Origin: Eulemur rufifrons
Lineage: Eukaryota; Chordata; Mammalia; Primates; Lemuridae
Direction of reading: 5' to 3'
DNA: 64,000 bases
Assembly: GCF_041146395.1 (NCBI RefSeq)
Contig: NC_090989.1
Coordinates: forward strand, 253,732,343-253,796,342
Below are positions 1 to 11,955 of this stretch, piece by piece; the stretch's first letter is position 1; every line of letters starts with the position of its first letter. Under the pieces are notes generated by a model that was not told the DNA's origin, searched no databases, and saw nothing but the letters and a program-made list of their open reading frames with translations. The translations under genes and the position numbers were made by a program.

Positions 1-734
1 CCACCATGATTGATCAGTAAGGCTACTGTGGTGTTTTTGTATATATTCACTATAGAATAGATTCCGATGTTGGATTTCTCTGTGTGTTTTTTTTTTTTTT
101 TTAATTGAGTCAGTAGTGAGAAATGAGGGAAAGCATTTGTTCCATTGAATAATTTATAATAGCTGATTTCCCTGTTAAGAAGCCTACTAAAACATGATAG
201 AAAAGTTGTCTATATGGTGAATCAAATCCTATTTTAGTATATCATATGGGTATATCAAACCCAATTTTCTCGTTGATTTTATGGGACAAAATTAGAGATG
301 CATTCTTCTAGAAAATGAATTAGTTTTTAAGGCAAAAATTCAAATTTAAGATAACCTTTTAGAAGAAAAGAATTATTTTCAAATGTAATAATATATAAGC
401 CAGATTCTGAATGCAAAGTAGATAATAAATGTGTTTTTATATTTGGCATATTAACTTCCATACAAATATCTTCAGCATAAAGAAGTCAGTGGTTTTCAGA
501 TTCTCATGATCTCTTTGAAATATTTTAATAGAATGTGTATTTCGTCTTTAATGTTCAATATTTTAAAGAAGTAGCTATTTTTAAAAATTAACATTAAAAT
601 AAGCAGAAGAAAGGATTTGGTATTTCAATAGTGAAATTGTACATTAAAATGGTCACAAATTGTCACATAAGCAAATAATTTCTTAGAAGACACATAATAG
701 TAAACCAAATTCAATTCAACAAATTACTGTTGAG
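1..734. other. AT-rich intronic sequence
   Basis: There is a T run at 87-102. I see no repeat family and no coding signal otherwise. Confidence 0.5.
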
Positions 735-1560
735 CACCTACCAGTGCAATGAGCAATGTTGAACACTAGAAACATGTGGTATTGCCTTCAAGTAGCTAGC
801 TCATAGATGGATAATTAAAACACAAAAGAGATAAGTATCTTGATAAATGTAAATACAGGACATCATGGGGGAACATAGGAACAACTCCTAAGTCAGTTTA
901 AGGAGATCAAGTATGACTTCTGGGGGAGCAACTGAAAGAAGTAGTGAGAGATAAATAAAAGTAAGCTTAACAGAAGTGGGTATGATAGAGAGAGAGTATT
1001 TTAGGTTCAGGAAATTGCAGATATATAGCCTAACTGATATTAGTTTGTTCAAAGATTTATGTATAATTAGGTGTGGTTGGAACATAGGGTGTAAAGGTGA
1101 TGGAGAATAGTGAGAGATTACTCTGGAATGGTAAACTGGGACCAGATTTTGGGAAGGGCTTTATAAACATGGTCCGAAAATTCAGGGACTTAGAAGAGAT
1201 TTTTAGTAAGATAGTGACAAGATCATATTTACAGTTTGGAAGTCAGATTGTCCGAAGAGTGCAGAATAGAAGGGGTTAGCCAGATGAGGGCAAGATCAAA
1301 CTTAGAGACTGGTTGCTTTTGAGAATACATGAGAGCTGTAGGTACCATTCTTCTAGATAGTGAATACTAGAGGAGAATCAAGTTGGAAAAGGGAAGAATT
1401 TGAGTTTAGTTTTTAACATGATGTTAAGTTCCTGTAGACTATCTAATTAGAGGTGTCGAGAACGGAGTTGAATATACAAATGTAGAGCCTAACTCAAGAG
1501 GGAACCCGGCTGGATACCTCAATTTGGGAGTTAATTAGCGTGCCAATGTTAACCGAAGCC
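735..1560 (-). repeat. L2 LINE remnant, antisense
   Basis: Read on the + strand this is the reverse complement of an L2 3' region. It opens with 'gagcacctacc', then passes through gga-rich text, 'agattactctgg', a 'ggtgtcgag' piece and 'tttgggagtt'. It is highly diverged. The short open frames inside it are by-products. Confidence 0.6.
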
Positions 1561-2010
1561 ACTGCAGCCCACTAGAATCTTCAGGGATCTGTATATTTGG
1601 CATCAGCATATGATAATGATTTTGTTACCCAATTAATTATGTTTCTATGGCCATGTAGAAGGTAAATGTGAATGTGGTGTGAAATATTTATTTTACTATA
1701 CAAATATAGGATATTATTAAATGTAATGAAGAATACACTCACTAAACGTATTGCCATGGTGCTATAAAACTGATGTCATAAACTGTGGACCAGTTTGGAC
1801 CACCACATGGGACAAGAAAATAATTTGTTACAGTGAACCTTTTGTAGTAATGATGTTGTTTTTGTGATAAAATTTGACCTAATTCCTTTGTTAGTGATTT
1901 AAGAATATCCTGTAATAAGCAAGGAAAGAGACCTATCTATTCTATGTGAAACCCTGTATTTCATATATATTTTCTGTATTCTACATATGCCTTATGTATT
2001 ACTTATTTAA
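1561..2010. other. Unremarkable AT-rich intron
   Basis: No repeat family or coding feature is recognised. Confidence 0.45.
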
Positions 2011-3140
2011 TTGACAAATTATATATACTTATGGTTGTACAACACAATGTTTTGAAATATGTACAATATGCCCTTCATATCCACAGGTTACACATCTATG
2101 GATTCAACCAACTGTGGACTGAAAGTGCAGTATTTGTGGGATGCAGAACCGGCAGATACAACGGGTCTACTTTTTGTATCTGTGGGTTCTTCAGGGTCTA
2201 CTGCAGGACTTGAGTATCTGAGTATTTTGGTATCTGCCGGGGTCCTGGAACCAACCTCCCCATACTGAGGGACAACTGTATACGTTATGGAATGACTAAA
2301 TTAACATATTAACATGTTAATGAACATATGTCTTACCTCAGTTTTTAAGAATATAATGTATTGTTATTAACTATAGTCACTATGTTGTACAACATATCTA
2401 TTGAACTTACTGATTCTATTTCACTGAAGTTTGAATCCTTTTTTTAAAACTTTCAGTAGATTTAGGGAATACTAGTGTTTTTTGTTATGTGCGTAAATTG
2501 TATATAATGGTGAAGTCAGGGCTTTTAGTGTACATTGTACCCGACAGGTAATTTTTGATTCCTCACCCCCTCCCACTGTCCCTTTTTCTTAGTTTCCAAT
2601 GTCCATTATACCACTTTATGACCATATATACCCATCGATTAGCTCCCACTTATAGTGAGAACATGTGGTATTTGTTTTTCCGTTCCTGAGATACTTCACT
2701 TGGGATAATGATCTCCAGTTACATCCAAGTTGCTGTGAAAAGCAGACAAAAACATAACACTGGGGGAAAAGAACCCCATATTCCATAAATGGTGCTGGGA
2801 AAATTGGATAGTAACATTCAGAAGAATGAAACTGGATCCCTGTCTCTCACCATGTACAAAAAATAACTCAAGATGGATTAAAGACTTAAATGTAAGACCT
2901 GAAACCATAAAAATTTCTAGACGAAAATGTAGGAAAAACTCCTGGACATTCGGCTAGGCAAAGAATTTATGACTGAGACATCAAAAGCAAATGCAGCAAC
3001 AGTAAAAATAATGAAGTGGGACTTAATTAAACCGAAATTCTGTGTCCTTTGACCAACATCTTTCCAACGACCCCACTCCCCACCCCTTGGTAACCATCAT
3101 GCTATTCTCTACTTTGTATGTGTCCAACTTAAAAGATTGT
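2011..3140 (+). repeat. L1 mosaic (3' ORF2 and 3' UTR pieces)
   Basis: Several L1 fragments lie together. One resembles an L1M 3' UTR ('attaactatagtcactatgt' near 2365) and is resumed at about 3025 with 'ccaacatctttccaac' and 'ggtaaccatcatgctattc'. Another resembles the ORF2 C-terminal end (2790-3030, 'gatggattaaagacttaaatg'). A third, at 2560-2740, carries 'agaacatgtggtatttg'. The reading frames are broken. A DNA transposon is nested at 2066-2281. Confidence 0.65.
2066..2281. mobile_element. MER2/Tigger-like DNA transposon fragment nested in L1
   Basis: The 'tatccacaggttacacatctatgg' opening (in part), 'attcaaccaactgtggac', 'ggtcctggaaccaacc' and the closing 'gagggacaactgtat' follow the MER2/Tigger pattern. 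The L1 text continues on both sides. Confidence 0.65.
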
Positions 3141-3189
3141 ACATATAAGTGGGCGTAAATACACTTTATGTATTTTATATTTTTTGCCT

Positions 3190-3300
3190 CACTTAGTCCC
3201 TCCTACCTCACTTTCACAACTTTCTGAAGATAGGTAGGTACTGTTATTGCTGATTTCCAAGATATCGGTAAAAGGCATTAGGGTTTCAAAGCTGTATGCC
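3190..3300 (-). repeat. MIR fragment, antisense
   Basis: It carries the reverse MIR core, including 'gataggtaggtactgttatt' followed by a degenerate fragment where 'ccattttacagatgag' would be expected. Confidence 0.45.
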
Positions 3301-3529
3301 CTATTTTGATAAAAAATACAGTTGGAAATAGCAGATATTTTTTGTTTTCTTCATGCCTTCACTTGATACATATAGTAAGACAAATTATATCTTGAATACT
3401 ACAGTTTTAGGAGAAAAGGAAAACAGTTGTTTCTCAACTCTTTTCTCTAGGTATGATCTATTAAAAATTAATTTTTAGTGTTACAAGCCAATATAAATGA
3501 TAGTGGAATATATTTTTATGCTGCTTTAA

Positions 3530-3680
3530 GATTTAAGTGATTTTTACATATCTTCTCATATAATCCTCACTATTCTCAGAGGAGATCTGAACCCAATTTT
3601 ACATTTGAAGAAATAAGTTGGGAGGGTGAAGTCACATCTTTCAGATATAGTGCTTTTCCTGTTGATTCTAGAAGCACAAT
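3530..3680 (-). repeat. MIR, antisense
   Basis: It reads 'catataatcctcac', 'cccaattttacatttgaag' and 'gtgaagtcacat' in the order expected of a reversed MIR. Confidence 0.65.
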
Positions 3681-3719
3681 CTGTTTAAAAGTTAAAATAT
3701 AATTTAAAATTTTAAACTT

Positions 3720-3770
3720 TAGAATAAAGTGGTCATAAAGTGGTATAATGGACATTGGAAACTAGAATAA
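3720..3770. repeat. Inverted 35-bp copy of 2590-2624 bounded by an 8-bp direct repeat
   Basis: Positions 3730-3764 are the exact reverse complement of 2590-2624, with no mismatch in 35 bases. TAGAATAA occurs at 3720-3727 and again at 3763-3770, overlapping the last two bases of the copied block. This looks like a templated insertion scar rather than an old dispersed repeat. Confidence 0.75.
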
Positions 3771-4179
3771 TGTTATCGCAATCTTCTCATTCTCCTACCT
3801 GGAGTGTTTCAGTAGGGATTCTTGTACTGTTTGGGAGGTTAAGCCAAATGTTCTTATTTACTTTTTTAGAATCTGCAACTTCAGTTAATCCACATTTCCT
3901 GGATTTCTCAGTAACAGTTTGTAGGAGCCAGGGATCTCTGGTTGGCAGAACTCTTCTGTGTGCTTTAATGCTATTTGGAGAGAATGTGCAATGAAAGGAA
4001 GGAGAGAAGCACTTATTGGTTAGCTGCTGCATATAGCTAAACACCTGGTGCTTTCATGTGAATACATTGACACCGTGATGGAATCAGCAGGCATGTCATA
4101 ATTCAAGTAAAAGCTTATTAATATAAATCCTAGATTATAGCAGTGTACTGAATACTTTTCAAATTTTACTACTTTGACA
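3771..4179. other. Intron without recognised elements
   Basis: Overlapping open frames on both strands (3755-3994 and 3787-4044) lack any domain or splice context and look like chance. Confidence 0.45.
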
Positions 4180-4460
4180 TTGCTTATACATCTCTACCTG
4201 GAATGCTTTGTCTCATGTTAGTCTGCTAGAACTCAACTCAATCAGCTTTCAAAGCCACCTCAACTGATAACTCCTTTGTAAAGCTTTTCCTATTTACTCC
4301 AACTAGTAATGATGTAAAATTCTTATAGCAATTTGTCATATTTATAAAGAAGATGTCACTTGTATTAATAACTTTGTTGTTTTAGTTATTTGTGTACAAT
4401 ATATTCTTTGGTTTCTTTGTTATATAACATAGTCTGCCCATAACTTTGAATATTGTTCTT
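4180..4460 (+). repeat. L2 LINE 3' region
   Basis: It shows 'ctacctggaatgctttgtct', 'actcctttgtaaagc' and a following 'catatttataaag' stretch. These match the L2 3' region in forward orientation. Confidence 0.65.
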
Positions 4461-4959
4461 TCCCTCAGGCCTCTTGGTCTTTTCATTTCTTCATTGGTCT
4501 TTTCATCATTCCTTCCATCAAAGTTCTACCCGTCATCTCCTATACATTTTTTTTTTTTAAATTGAGGGTTCGGAGAGGTGGGGAGGCAGTCACATCAATC
4601 AAATTTTTGCTTGCTGAAATAAGCTTTTGTTAATGTGAATCTTCTATGACATGAATGAACCTTTTTGTGGGTTTTTTAGTTTAGTTGGTTTTTTGGGGGG
4701 TCAGATTTATTTTGGAATTCGGGAATGGTTATTATTACTATTCAAGTGCAGACAAACTTTTCTGACCTTTACATCATATTGGTAATGAATATGGAGCCAT
4801 TTTACACCCAATAATTATTGGGAGCAATTCTGTGAGTGTTTAGGATAGAATATGAAAGTCAAAATTCAAAAAGAAATATATATTAAAAACAAGAAATAAT
4901 TTTGTGAGTACTTAGTGTGTTATTTGTACTACTGTTGTATCTTTATACTTAGTCACATC
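4461..4959. other. Intron without recognised elements
   Basis: There is a local imperfect duplication of 'ggtcttttcat' at about 4478-4506. Nothing else is recognised. Confidence 0.4.
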
Positions 4960-5410
4960 CAAATTAATCTTTTAAAACGTTGCCTAAAAAAAAAATACCT
5001 TTTCTGCTACTCTGAAAACCTTCAGTGGTTCATTACTACCTAAAGAATAAGTTTTGGCTCTGGTTTGTTTAATCCCTCAGCACTTCCTTGTAATCTGCTT
5101 TCACTACTCACTGGTCTGTTTTCCACCAGTCTAGATCATTCTCCCCATTTTTTTCTCTGGTTATGAGTTCTGTCCTTCTTTCAAACTCTCTAGAAGATTC
5201 CCTGGCCCCAACTCACCAATTTTTTTACTTCATTGAGCTCATGTGACTTTTGTTATGTTATACTATGTGCTTTGGTGTTTCTGCCTTCTTATGTTTCTGA
5301 CCTATTGCTCCTCCTATAGTATAAAGCTTCAAGGAGAAAGCCACATATCACTCTTCCTTTCCAGGAACTATTACATGGCACATAGAAGACATGTTTTAAT
5401 TATGAAATAA
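4960..5410 (+). repeat. L2 LINE 3' region
   Basis: The order 'aaaaccttcagtggttcatt', 'aagaataagttttggctc', 'ttccctggcccc', 'ctcatgtgac' and 'ggcacatagaagacatgt' is that of an L2 3' end in forward orientation. Confidence 0.65.
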
Positions 5411-6094
5411 TAGCAATAATGAGGACGAGGAGGAAAAGGAGGTTTGTGGATTTCGTTTCTGTTGCCTATCCTAACACTTACAACTTTACCCAGATATTGG
5501 ACTGCCTCACTAGCTTGGGTCACTTCTCATTTCTGGAAACTATGACGTATTTGGCTCGTAGGATAGCCTGGTGGAGAGGAGAGCAGTTCCTGGGCTTTTC
5601 ATCTAAGTAGATACACTAAGTTCCCATTTATTGAAGTGATTGGATGTTGAGTATCTTTGTAGCGGGAACTATTGGGAGCATCAGCAACCTTACAAAGGGA
5701 AGATGGTAACCTCCTTCTACTATTGTATCTGAATCCTGCTCTGGAGCACTATTCTGATCATTCTCTGCCCTTGATCCCAGTCTGTATACCAAATATACAG
5801 TTTACCTCATTCTCTATAGGAGCCAATTCCCAGCCCCAGTAAACCAGGAAATCCAGAAATTGGGAATTATTCACAGCAGCAAGGAATGTTTTTGTCCACA
5901 GATTTTCTGTAGTGTTCAACATTTTATCTGTTCGGATTCCACCATAATTCATATGATTAATCAAGCATTGCTTTGTTTTTCTGTAGCTCTCCTAGAACAC
6001 AACATTGTCAGGGATGTGTAGAATATGGGCTTGTCAAGTCCTGTGCCTTCTGAAGGAAATTGATGGCTCCATCCTCCTTCCTGCTTAACTCCTG
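5411..6094. other. Intron without recognised elements
   Basis: Short open frames at 5419-5610 (+) and 5758-5964 (-) have no family features. No repeat is recognised. Confidence 0.4.
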
Positions 6095-6300
6095 GAGAGG
6101 CAACATGGTGTTACAATAGTAACATGGTCTTTGGAGACAAGCAGAGGAATTCTAATTCCTATTCTTCTAACAGTACAGACTTATAAAGGTAACATATCCT
6201 CATAGTAAGACTTCTTCAATTTAAAAATTCTGAAGATCAAGTGAGTTGAGTTCTATGAAAGAATCTAACACAGTGCTCAGCACATACTAGTTTCTCCATA
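6095..6300 (+). repeat. MIR
   Basis: It reads 'tggtctttggagacaagcag', 'cctattctt', 'taaaggtaacatatcctcat' and 'acacagtgctcagcacatac' in MIR order. Confidence 0.65.
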
Positions 6301-7289
6301 TATGTGGCCTTCCTCTCTAGGGTGAGCAGCTTGTCCTGGTTTCTCCTGGATTTCCCAGTTTAGCACTGACAAGTCCTATGTATCCTAGGAACTTCTCTCT
6401 CTCTTCTCTCTATTATTTGACTTTTCTAGGCTTATTGGCCATTCTTTGAATAAAGTATAGTCAAGTTTGTAGGTTAGACTTTTTAATAGACCTGAGTAGA
6501 GTTCAGATTATTGTTTGTTTACTTATTTTTTATTTTAATGTTTCAAAGTATATTATGAGGTTCTGTTGTTCAATTGCTTTGTTGATTGAGCCAACTAGAC
6601 CATTTATTTATTAGTTAGCCTGTTATGGGGGCAGGAAAGCTTATGAATTTCTTTCTAAGGTCATGTTGTTATTGAAGGTGGTAATTTTGATCTGCTGTCC
6701 TATTGATGGATTCTGACTGAAGCAAAGTCAAAAGCTTTCATCTACCTAGAAATTTTAGAATGAGTTCTTTACATTAAATGCACTTCATCCTGTGAAATTG
6801 GTCCTTTTAAATTGAAGGTCTCTCAGTTTAGACATTATGAGTTACAAAAATGATTCTTTGTAGAATTTTTTTTCTCCACCTTTATTGAAATACTTAACAT
6901 ACTCAAATGTAACTACGTTTCTAATGAGACAGTAAGTTGCAATTATGATTTTGTTGTATATTCTCCTTGTTTCTCATTTTTTGCACCATCCTTCCTGTCC
7001 TTAACTATAAGCTACCTTTTTAATTAAAAAAAAATCAAGTAGATAACAAATATCTTGTGTTTTTTGTCAATGTCATGGTCTTATGTCAAGATGTTGAAAG
7101 GTATCTCTCCAAATTATTGTTCTGTTGTAGTTATTTCTCTCAAAGAAGGCCTCTTGTATAGCTATTTGTTGAATTGTGTACCTACTGAATTAGTCAAAGC
7201 TCTAGCTAAAACCATTTTTTCTTTACCTCTCCCCTCCCCCCAAACTTGCTTTTGTTATGTATTGGCTTGCTAATCCTTGTGTTGAGCAG
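6301..7289. other. AT-rich intron
   Basis: A possible decayed L1 piece starts near 6875 ('ctccacctttattgaaatac'). Otherwise nothing is recognised. Confidence 0.4.
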
Positions 7290-7660
7290 TATCAGACATC
7301 ACCTTTCTTGGGGGCAGTTAGTCCACTCTTCCGCTTTCTTTGTCAAAGGGCTCCCTTAATAGGAGAAGTCAACAGGGAGGACAAAAAGGATTGAAAGTTG
7401 TATTTAATCAGGGTCAGAGAGGTGGTGTTCAGAGTGACGGGCCCACAGGCAGGCTGGCCTTTTATGCTTGCCGACGCAGATGGTCCCAGAGCATTCAGCT
7501 AAGTGAAGAGAAAGCTGCCCAGTGAAAGCTATTGTAGGGTAGCATCGTTACAGTTGAGAAAGGTTGCTAGGGGTAACTAGAGAGTATCACCAGTATCGTG
7601 TGATCACTAGGCTGTGCCATTGAAAATGTTAGACTGAGGATTGTGTTGGGTCCCTTGGCG
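7290..7660 (-). repeat. Possible solitary LTR remnant
   Basis: This is a GC-richer block than its surroundings. The + strand carries 'gtatttaatcagggtcagag' and 'gccttttatgcttgccgac', resembling reversed LTR text around a primer-proximal region. No internal retroviral genes adjoin it. The family is not identified, and the 61-codon frame inside it is not a gene. Confidence 0.3.
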
Positions 7661-9184
7661 TCTTGATGTTCATATGTAAGCAGTATTAGCTTACATTAGT
7701 GTTTTTAATTTAATTTTTTCTGTTTTCTTCCCTTTGTTCTATCCTTGCCTTTTTTAGTGTGTAAAACATAGGTTCATTTATATTTATAATTTTAAAAAGC
7801 CTGCTCCAGAAATCATACGGTTACTTAATAATATGTCTATTAGAGGCTTTATGCTTTATTATGTACGATACCAAATATTTGTGAATAAATTCGGTTTATG
7901 AAAGTAGGATGTAGTATTTCTCATTTGAAGAGCTTGGAGTTGATTGTCCGTTGCTCTGAAAGTGCCCCAGTGTATCCTGTCCCAAGATGGATAGCTTTTG
8001 TTCTCTGTGTGAGTATAAATAGCTTATCAAAAAAAAAAATGTTGGTATGTATCTGAAAGCTATAGGTAACATTGAGTGAAAAGTTGTGACCAAGAACTCC
8101 AAATAGTTATGGAATCTACCATTAATTTTTGCCTAAGGCAAAAGTAAAAATATGCATCCCAAATGAGCCAGAGTCAAGTAGCGTAAGAACTATTGGTCTT
8201 AATTTAATATATTTAATATACTCTGAAAATGATTTTAATAGGCAATTTTGGAATTCTTTAATTTCTGCCTTTCGCTTTCATCTGGATACTTTAAGAAATT
8301 ATCATAGCCACATACAAAATGTAAACACGACAGTCTTCTGCAGTCACTAGGGGAAAATACATAGAGATTTCTATTTTGTATAAAAGTGAAATGTGAAATG
8401 TAACTAAAATTCAAGGTGGTTTCATAATAGCCTTTCAAATAATTGTCTTAACGTAAATTACCAGTCAACCCAATTTAAATTACCCTCCTTCTTGCCAGTC
8501 AGAGCAGATTTTGGCTTAATACCTCTTACTCACCTGTTGGTATAACATTTAATGAAGAGAAACACAATACCATAATATAATACCAACTTTCGTGTTTGAG
8601 AGCTTATAATCATCAATGGAGTTGTTTTAATGATAGCATGTTTTTTTATGAATGTGTTAAAAGTGGAGTGAGACTTTTAAAAAGTCTTTTATATGACTCT
8701 AAATTAGATTTAGAGTTTTAGAGAAAAATCTCAAATTGATATTAAAATCGGCTGTTTGTTTCCTTCTCCATATTAAAATATAGCTGAGTCATTTTTATTT
8801 TAGACAACTCAGTCACTTCTATAGGTAACAGCATTTGTCACAAAAAAAATGGGTGAATATAGTCAAATTTACAACAAGCATGCTGATGTCCACAATCATA
8901 AAGTATTCTAGGAGGTCTACAGATACTGTGAGAAAACATTTCTTTGGAAAACCTAACTTTTCTGTTATTATTAACATAAGAACACAAATCAACAGAGAAC
9001 ATGATTTGCCATTTATTTCCTGAAAAGCAAATGAAGAATAGGAACTAGATTGTGCTATCTTTTTATTGTCATTGTTTTTGGGGGAGGTGTTTTTTTGAGA
9101 CAATCATAGTATGATCATCTATAAGACTCAGGAAAAATTATGTCTATTATTTTGTGTCACTTATGGTGGCAGTTGGTGTTCCAG
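7661..9184. other. AT-rich intron before the exon-like segment
   Basis: No repeat family is recognised. Two small hairpin sequences sit side by side at 8671-8687 and 8697-8715. Confidence 0.4.
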
Positions 9185-9250
9185 GATTTATGAATAAAGA
9201 TGCCAGTGTAGAAGCAAATTTTAATTACATTGCTTCTTTAATGAATCGTG
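9185..9250 (+). CDS. Possible symmetric cassette exon in the upstream intron
   Basis: This 66-nt segment lies between gttccag and a strong gtaagt donor. In the frame compatible with the 53485 exon it reads two bases, 21 open codons (FMNKDASVEANFNYIASLMNR) and a final G. It is therefore phase 1-1, and inclusion would keep the downstream frame. A second in-frame acceptor (gtggcag) would start it at 9173. The pyrimidine tract is poor, and a 21-codon open frame is common by chance. The residues do not resemble the part of human ZCCHC7 that I recall before the NW-IS motif. It may be a lineage-specific or alternative exon, an exon of an unrecognised transcript, or chance. Confidence 0.3.
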
Positions 9251-9650
9251 GTAAGTCTAAGACATTGATGTTACTGCATTTTATTGTCCATCATTTTTAT
9301 TATGTTTGACTATTTTTTGTTTATATGATACAGATTTGACTGACCATATGGCAAAATGAATGAGCTTGAAGAATAAAAGAAATTTAAAATTTACATTCCA
9401 TATATTTTCATTTAAATTGCCCATGTGATATAAACTGCTTTATAGTGGGACCAAGGGGATTAGCATCAAAAATTTACATTAAACTCATGTCAAGCTTAGT
9501 CTTTGTATCACTGAAGGAGTCATAAATATGAGAGGAAATATAAAATTTCTATTAGTCGTCATCGCAACAAAGATTAAAAGAAAAATTGCTTTCAATATTA
9601 GCAAGTATAGATGTGAATATCTTACTTCCGTGATACAGCTTCAAGGTGAC

Positions 9651-9950
9651 TTTTTTTTTTTTTTTTGGGAGACAAGGTCTCCCTCTGTTGCTCAAGCTAG
9701 AGTGCAGTGGCATCATCATAGCTAACTGCAACCTCAGACTCCTGAGCTTAAGTGATCCTCCCGCCTCAGCCTCCCCAGTACCTGGGACTACAGGTACGCA
9801 CCATCATGCCCACCTAATTTTTTCTATTTTTTATAGAGATGGGGTTCGCTCTTGCTCAGGCTGGTCTGGAACTGCTGGCCATGAGAGATCCTCCTCCCGC
9901 CTCAGCTTCCCAAAGTGCTAGCATTACAGGCCTGAGCCATCATGCCCCGC
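9651..9950 (-). mobile_element. Full-length Alu, antisense
   Basis: It runs from a T tract to 'gcctgagccatcatgccccgc', with both arms present. The target-site duplication CAAGGTGAC(T) lies at 9642-9650 and 9951-9960. The sequence is diverged (AluJ-like). Confidence 0.9.
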
Positions 9951-9960
9951 CAAGGTGACT

Positions 9961-10839
9961 TTTTAAAGACAGTGTTTTTGTGAAATTTAATCATTCTACC
10001 AACATATATTTTTAATTGAACAAATTTAATTATTATATATCTCCTCATAAGTTTGACTCTAAATTAGAAGCCAGAAAACTAGTTTGGGTTTTGCTGATTA
10101 TTTGAATTTTGCTACAGTGTGAATCAAAGCCTCTTTTTAAAATTTCCATTATTATATTAATAGTTATATATGTTAGTGTTATGGGAACATTAATAATTGG
10201 AATGTATTGTAGAACCATGAATAATGGTGGTGACAATAGGTCGATCCCTGTATTTTAGGTATATGGGAGTCCCAGTGAGAAAGTATAACCAGAATAATCA
10301 CAACTTGTTATCTCGAATGCCATTTGTATCAAAAGCTTCCCAATTTCTTCATTCTGAGCAATATTCATACCATTTTAGTGGGCACTAAAATGCTTACTGA
10401 ATAAATAAATTTGGTTTAAGACAATTTTGAAAGTTAGCTGACATATTACTCCATTAAAGTTATCCAGAAGCAAAACAAAAGAAAAAAAAAAAAAGAAAGT
10501 TAGCTGACATAGTTAAGAAAAAAGATATTTAAGGGAAATTACTGCCTTTGTTGCTGAGTTACAACAAATTGGGAAATTTTAAAATGCTATTAACCCTTTA
10601 TATTGGTTGTAATCTTATCTGGAAAAATCCAGAAGGCTCCTTAGAATTTTGAAGATCTCATCATTATGAATATCATTGTTATGAATATTCATATTCATCA
10701 TTATGAATATCAACTGTCCTGTTCCCATCCCAACACCCTGTAAGATGTGAGGAAATGATCATTACTAGAGAGTTTCAAATGATAGAATCTAAGAGCACTA
10801 AGAAAAGGAGTCAGAAGGTTTGGGTTTAATCTCGCCAAA
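9961..10839. other. Intron with short local repeats
   Basis: It contains an A-rich run at about 10479-10497 and tandem copies of 'tcattatgaatatc' at about 10660-10712. Otherwise nothing is recognised. Confidence 0.45.
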
Positions 10840-10960
10840 TCCAAAATACTCCAAGGAGCATTTTCTTTGAGTGCTATATTGATGCTCAAAAAGTTTCGCA
10901 TTTTGGAGCATTTCAGATTTTAGATTTTCAAATTAGGGATATACAACTTGTACTTCTAAA
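10840..10960. mobile_element. Old DNA transposon fragment
   Basis: The text 'gcattttggagcatttcag' followed by 'attttcaaattagggatat' and the reversed counterpart upstream ('ccaaaatactccaagg') follow a familiar Tigger/hAT-type non-autonomous element. The family name is uncertain. Confidence 0.45.
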
Positions 10961-11044
10961 ACAGTGAAGCATGGTATGCATATAAGTCATCATTCAGATA
11001 ATCACTAATACTACTCACGTTGCTGCTGTTGCTATTGCCCTATA

Positions 11045-11955
11045 ACTATTGTCAGAACAGCCCGCTGGTATATGTTCCAAGACCCCCAGTGGATGCCTGA
11101 AATCACAGATCCTGCTAAACCCTATTACACTATGTTTTTTCCTGCATACATACCTATGACGAAGTTTAATTTACGTAGGCACAGTAAGAGATTAACAACA
11201 ATAATTAATAAGGGCCGGGCGTAGTGGCTCATGCCTGTAATCCTAGCACCTGGGAGGCCGAGGCCGGAGGATCGCTCAAGGTCAGGAGTTCGAGACCAGC
11301 CTGAGCAAGAGTGAGACCCCCATCGCTACTAAAAAATAGAAAGAAATTAGCTGGACAACTAAAAAATATGTATAAAAAAAATTAGCCAGGCATGGTGGTG
11401 CATGCCTGTAGTCCAGCTACTTGGGAGGCTGAGGCAGGAGGATTGCTTGAGCCCAGGAGTTTGAGGTTGCTGTGAGCTAGGCTGACGCCATGGCACTCTA
11501 GCCTGAGCAACAGAGTGAGACCTGTCTCAAAAAAATAAAAATAAAAAAAATAACAATGCACTATAAGTTATATGAATGTGGTATTTTATACACCCTTCTT
11601 GCAATAATGTCAGATGACAAAATGCCTATGTGATGAAGTGAGAAGAACGATGTAGGCATTATAAACGTTGTGACATAGTGTTAGGCTACTACTGACCTTG
11701 AGCACAAGTACTGCAATACCTCAATAGTCAATCTGATAACTGAGATGTCTACTAAGTGACTAACATGATTCACATCCTGTTGCGGGGTGGGGTGATGGAG
11801 CAACATTTCATCATGCTACCCAGAATGGCATGCAATTTAAAACTAATGAATTATTTATTTCTGCAATTTTCGTTAAATATTTTCAGACTACAGGTGACCA
11901 CGGGTAACTAAAACCATGGAACATGAAAGCACTGATAAGGGATGTGGGCTACTAT
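11045..11955. mobile_element. Tigger-type DNA transposon remnant split by an Alu
   Basis: Left part: 'ccaagacccccagtggatgc', 'cctgcatacatacctatgac' and 'gcacagtaagagattaac'. The text resumes after the Alu with 'caatgcactataagttatat', 'gatgaagtgag', 'cgatgtaggcatt', 'tgacatagtgttaggctac' and a closing 'gtgaccacgggtaactaaa'. The order fits a Tigger element, and the transposase is not intact. Confidence 0.7.
11213..11551 (+). mobile_element. Full-length Alu inside the Tigger element
   Basis: It starts ggccgggcgtagtggctc and has both arms with a strepsirrhine-type linker. The right arm carries 'gctgtgagctaggctgacgc', and it ends in an A-rich tail with AAAATAAA units. It is younger than the transposon it interrupts. 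Confidence 0.9.

Noticed and set aside
7290..7660. Possible CpG island or promoter
   Set aside because: It is GC-richer than its surroundings but has only a few CpGs and no TATA or initiator arrangement. It is more like an LTR remnant.
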